Origin: Pseudomonas asplenii
GTDB lineage: Bacteria; Pseudomonadota; Gammaproteobacteria; Pseudomonadales; Pseudomonadaceae
NCBI RefSeq assembly: GCF_900105475.1
Contig: NZ_LT629777.1
Coordinates: forward strand, 3,100,001-3,164,000
DNA: 64,000 nt
Direction of reading: 5' to 3'
This document shows, piece by piece, positions 61,578 to 64,000 of this stretch. Made by a program: the position numbers and the translations under genes. Position 1 is the stretch's first letter; the number at the start of each line of letters is the position of its first letter. The notes beneath the pieces were generated by a model. The model was not told the origin of the DNA. It ran no database searches and saw nothing but the letters and a program-made list of their open reading frames with translations.

Positions 61578-63353
61578 TTAGGCGCTGTCATCCAGCGAGG
61601 TGATTTCGCTGCTGTCGATCACATGGATGCTGTAGCCCGGTACGTTCTTGGCGTGGTGCTTGGCCTGGGAGGCCAGTTCCGCCAGTTGGCTGGCATCCAG
61701 CAGACTGCAGGACTGCGGCTTCAGGTGCACTGCACCGATGGACAGCGACAGCAAGGCAAATTCCTGGCGCAAGCCCTGGCGGTTTGACGCAATGAAACAG
61801 CCGGCTTCCAGGTGTTCGGCACGATAGAAGCGTCGGCACTGGTTCTGGAAGTCATCGATCAGGTGATTCAGGCGCTTTTGCCAATCCTCCGAGCCAAGCA
61901 CCAGCAGGAAGTCATCGCCCCCGATGTGACCGACGAAATCACGGCTCGGATCGACCCGTTCGTTCAGGCATTGCGCCAGGCACAACAACACCTCATCGCC
62001 CCGGCCATAGCCGTAGATGTCGTTGAAGGGCTTGAAACTGTCGATATCCACATAACAGATCACCGCCTCGCGCTGTTGTTGCAGCAGGCGCGCCAGGCAC
62101 TGCTGGATCGGCACGTTGCCGGGCAGCAGGGTCAGCGGGTTGGCGTAGCGGGCCTGTTGGATCTTCAGCTCGGTAATCAGCTTCAGTACGTCGATCACCC
62201 GTCCCAGGCCCAGGTAGCAGCCATTGTGGGTGATGATGAAGTCTTCCTCGATGCGTTGCCGGGCACGGCTGGTCAGCAGCCGGCTGACCTGTTGCAGCGA
62301 CTGGCTCTGCTCCACGGCCAGGAAGTCATCGCTCATCAACCGGCTGATGGGCTTGCGGGCGAACAGATCGGTGGCGAACGGCTTGAGCAGTGCATCCGAC
62401 AACGAATGGCGGTGCACGATGCCACAGGGGCGATTCTGTTCGTCCAGCACGGCCAGGGAGTTGAGGTTGGCCTGGCGCCGGAAGGCTTCCAGTACCGCTG
62501 CCGTGGCGGTGTTCTGCGTCACCGCCGGTTGTTCCTTGAGCAAGGCACTGAGGTCGCTGCCATCTTCACCGAGGGCAATGGAGGTGTTTTCCAACTTGGG
62601 CAGCAGCGCATGGGCATCCTGCGGCGGTTGTTCCTGGGGGCGGCAGAGCAGGTAGCCCTGGACCAGGTCGACGCCCATCTCGGTCAGTACCGCGAGTTCT
62701 TCCGGCAGTTCGATGCCTTCGGCGATCACCTGAGCCCGTGAGGCTTTTGCGATTTGCAGAATGGAGCCGACGAACTCGCGCTTGAGCCCGTCCTGATGAA
62801 TACCGTCGATGAAGTGTCGGTCGATCTTGACGTAGTCCGGGCGCAGTTCCGACCACAGACGCAGGCTGGAGTAACCGGCACCCAGGTCGTCCAGGGCGAT
62901 CGAGAAGCCCATGTCGCGGTAGTGATGCAGGGCGTTCTGCAGCATCTGGAAATCGTCGGTGGGGGTTTGCTCGGTCAGTTCGATGACCACGTTGCTGGGA
63001 TTGATACCGAAATCCTGCAGCAATTGGAGCGTGCGGCCCGGTTGGTGGGTCGGTTCCAGCAGGGATTCGGGGGAGACGTTGAGGAACAGCTTGCCAGGCA
63101 GTTTCTGCTCGCTGAAACGACGGCAGGCGCTGAGTCGGCAGGTCATTTCCAGTTCGCTCAGGCGGCCGGCCTGGCGGGCTACGGCGAACAGGCTGATGGG
63201 CGAGTGCAGGGGGCTGTTGGAGGGCCCGCGGCTGAGTGCCTCATAGCCGACGATACGTCTCTCGGACAGCGAAATGATCGGTTGGAACAGACTGTGCAGA
63301 CCACTCTGAGCCAGGATTGAACTCAAGGCGTTCAGCTGTTCGGTCATGGTCAT
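61578..63353 (-). CDS. EAL-CBS-GGDEF domain cyclic-di-GMP protein
   Basis: A 591-residue cytoplasmic protein in three parts. The N-terminal phosphodiesterase domain has EALSRG near residue 40, DDLGAGYSSLR and the AEGIE motif. A central CBS pair spans roughly residues 285-410. A C-terminal diguanylate cyclase-like domain has GGDDF near residue 480, an accepted GG(D/E)(D/E)F variant. Both catalytic motifs look intact. The CBS pair may sense adenosine nucleotides. ATG 63353 is preferred over a TTG five codons upstream; ATG 63347 is also possible. Confidence 0.92.
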   Translation of the reverse strand: MTMTEQLNALSSILAQSGLHSLFQPIISLSERRIVGYEALSRGPSNSPLHSPISLFAVARQAGRLSELEMTCRLSACRRFSEQKLPGKLFLNVSPESLLEPTHQPGRTLQLLQDFGINPSNVVIELTEQTPTDDFQMLQNALHHYRDMGFSIALDDLGAGYSSLRLWSELRPDYVKIDRHFIDGIHQDGLKREFVGSILQIAKASRAQVIAEGIELPEELAVLTEMGVDLVQGYLLCRPQEQPPQDAHALLPKLENTSIALGEDGSDLSALLKEQPAVTQNTATAAVLEAFRRQANLNSLAVLDEQNRPCGIVHRHSLSDALLKPFATDLFARKPISRLMSDDFLAVEQSQSLQQVSRLLTSRARQRIEEDFIITHNGCYLGLGRVIDVLKLITELKIQQARYANPLTLLPGNVPIQQCLARLLQQQREAVICYVDIDSFKPFNDIYGYGRGDEVLLCLAQCLNERVDPSRDFVGHIGGDDFLLVLGSEDWQKRLNHLIDDFQNQCRRFYRAEHLEAGCFIASNRQGLRQEFALLSLSIGAVHLKPQSCSLLDASQLAELASQAKHHAKNVPGYSIHVIDSSEITSLDDSA

Positions 63354-63488
63354 GGCAGTCTCTGTCAATGAAAAAGGACCGGAGGCGATTCCCGGTTTGG
63401 AAAACGCGCCCAGTCCTTTATTTCACGACAGAATGATGACTGTTTGATGACGCTCCGAAGAGCAATCAAACTAAATTGCGATCATCTT

Positions 63489-64000
63489 TTAATGCTTGGC
63501 CACTGCACTGCTCAGACGCAGATAATCCAGCAGGATACGCCCGGTTTCGCTCAGGTAGGCGTCGTCTTCCGGCTTGGTTTTCTTGTCCGGGTCCGGTGGC
63601 AGAGCGTCTTCGTCCTCTTTCTTGAGTTCCTTGAGCGCATCTTCACCCTTGGCCTTGCGACGGGCGTTTTCCATGGCCAGTTGCTTGGCATCGATATCGT
63701 TGCGCTGGGCGCGACGTTCGGCCTCGTTCAGGCTCACGGTCTTTTCCTTCAGCAACTTCTCGGCCAGTGCCAGCTTGTCACGGATGAAGATGAACTCCGC
63801 ATCCTTCGACGCACGGGCTTCATGATCAGCCTTGAGCTGCGCCAGGAATGGCTTGAACGGATCTGCTGTCGGCTTGATCGAAGGACGGATGGTGTCCCAC
63901 GGCATGGCTTCCGGCAGTGCGCTCTCGCCGATTTCCTTGGTGTCGATGATCGATGGGAAATCCACGTCCGGCAGTACGCCCTGGTGCTGGGTGCTCTGCC
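63489..64000 (-). CDS. prc: Carboxy-terminal (tail-specific) protease Prc, C-terminal part
   Basis: The frame is open to the window edge and encodes the last ~170 residues of a Prc-type periplasmic protease. The hallmark STQHQGVLPDVDFPS lies at the edge, followed by the LPEAMPWDTI segment and a charged helical end (LDYLRLSSAVAKH). The PDZ and catalytic Ser/Lys domains lie outside the window. In Pseudomonas this protease degrades periplasmic proteins including the anti-sigma factor MucA. It is transcribed in the same direction as the EAL-CBS-GGDEF gene and upstream of it. Confidence 0.9.
   Translation of the reverse strand, partial: QSTQHQGVLPDVDFPSIIDTKEIGESALPEAMPWDTIRPSIKPTADPFKPFLAQLKADHEARASKDAEFIFIRDKLALAEKLLKEKTVSLNEAERRAQRNDIDAKQLAMENARRKAKGEDALKELKKEDEDALPPDPDKKTKPEDDAYLSETGRILLDYLRLSSAVAKH

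Noticed and set aside
1-64000. CRISPR arrays, insertion sequences, prophage or secretion-system genes
   Set aside because: No regularly spaced direct repeats, transposase motifs or phage structural genes were seen on either strand.

Overview
The window is a stretch of a Pseudomonas chromosome, probably of the fluorescens group. The evidence is the GC-rich codon use and a gene order familiar from that genus: cobalamin genes, then MarR/MFS, glutathione peroxidase and fadL; and rdgC, Val/Asp tRNAs, fklB, an EAL-CBS-GGDEF protein and prc. REP-type palindromes of the fluorescens kind are also present. Nothing suggests phage, plasmid or transposase genes, and no CRISPR array was seen.

Layout. (1) 1-5.3 kb: tightly overlapping cobalamin late-assembly genes cobD(partial)-cobQ-cobU-cobT-cobC-cobS. 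(2) 5.3-11.5 kb: a MarR/MFS pair with palindromic operators, a periplasmic glutathione peroxidase, fadL and small hypotheticals, followed by a gene-poor ~0.9 kb. (3) 11.5-27.2 kb: rmuC, a large symporter-linked hybrid histidine kinase (MxtR/CrbS type), TetR/MFS, a GlxA-type regulator diverging from an isochorismatase/cupin pair, a TDT transporter, an LplT-PlsC fusion, a guanidinium exporter behind a guanidine-II (mini-ykkC) riboswitch, a bile-acid/sodium symporter family protein and rdgC. (4) 27.3-27.9 kb: two copies of a tRNA-Val(TAC)/tRNA-Asp(GTC) pair, each followed by a terminator. (5) 28-55.9 kb: a large accessory catabolic block. (6) 56-64 kb: a membrane-anchored catalase-like protein with a di-haem cytochrome, FKBP lipoprotein, DUF1232 protein, an XRE regulator with a partner, the EAL-CBS-GGDEF protein, and the C-terminal end of the Prc protease.

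The accessory block is the most interesting part. A plus-strand run (38.2-52.2 kb) encodes a type II HAD protein, a PuuB-like FAD oxidoreductase, a complete peptide/opine-type ABC importer, a three-subunit HcnABC/opine-oxidase-like dehydrogenase, an ArgE-like deacetylase, an aldehyde dehydrogenase and a tartrate/malate-type dehydrogenase. A minus-strand run (35.1-30.0 kb, divergent from a LysR regulator) encodes a DSD1/D-threonine-aldolase-like PLP enzyme, RidA, a near-duplicate of the HcnC-like subunit, a two-domain GNAT acetyltransferase and a second aldehyde dehydrogenase. Class III aminotransferase, GhrA, Lrp and degenerate HAD genes complete the right end. The left end holds decayed copies: the C-terminal remnant of a GntR/FCD regulator and a truncated HAD gene whose upstream region matches that of the intact HAD gene at 38.2 kb. 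Together the genes look like import and oxidative deamination of an N-substituted amino acid or amine, with possible N-acetylation/deacetylation steps, ending in aldehyde and organic-acid oxidation. The substrate cannot be read from sequence.
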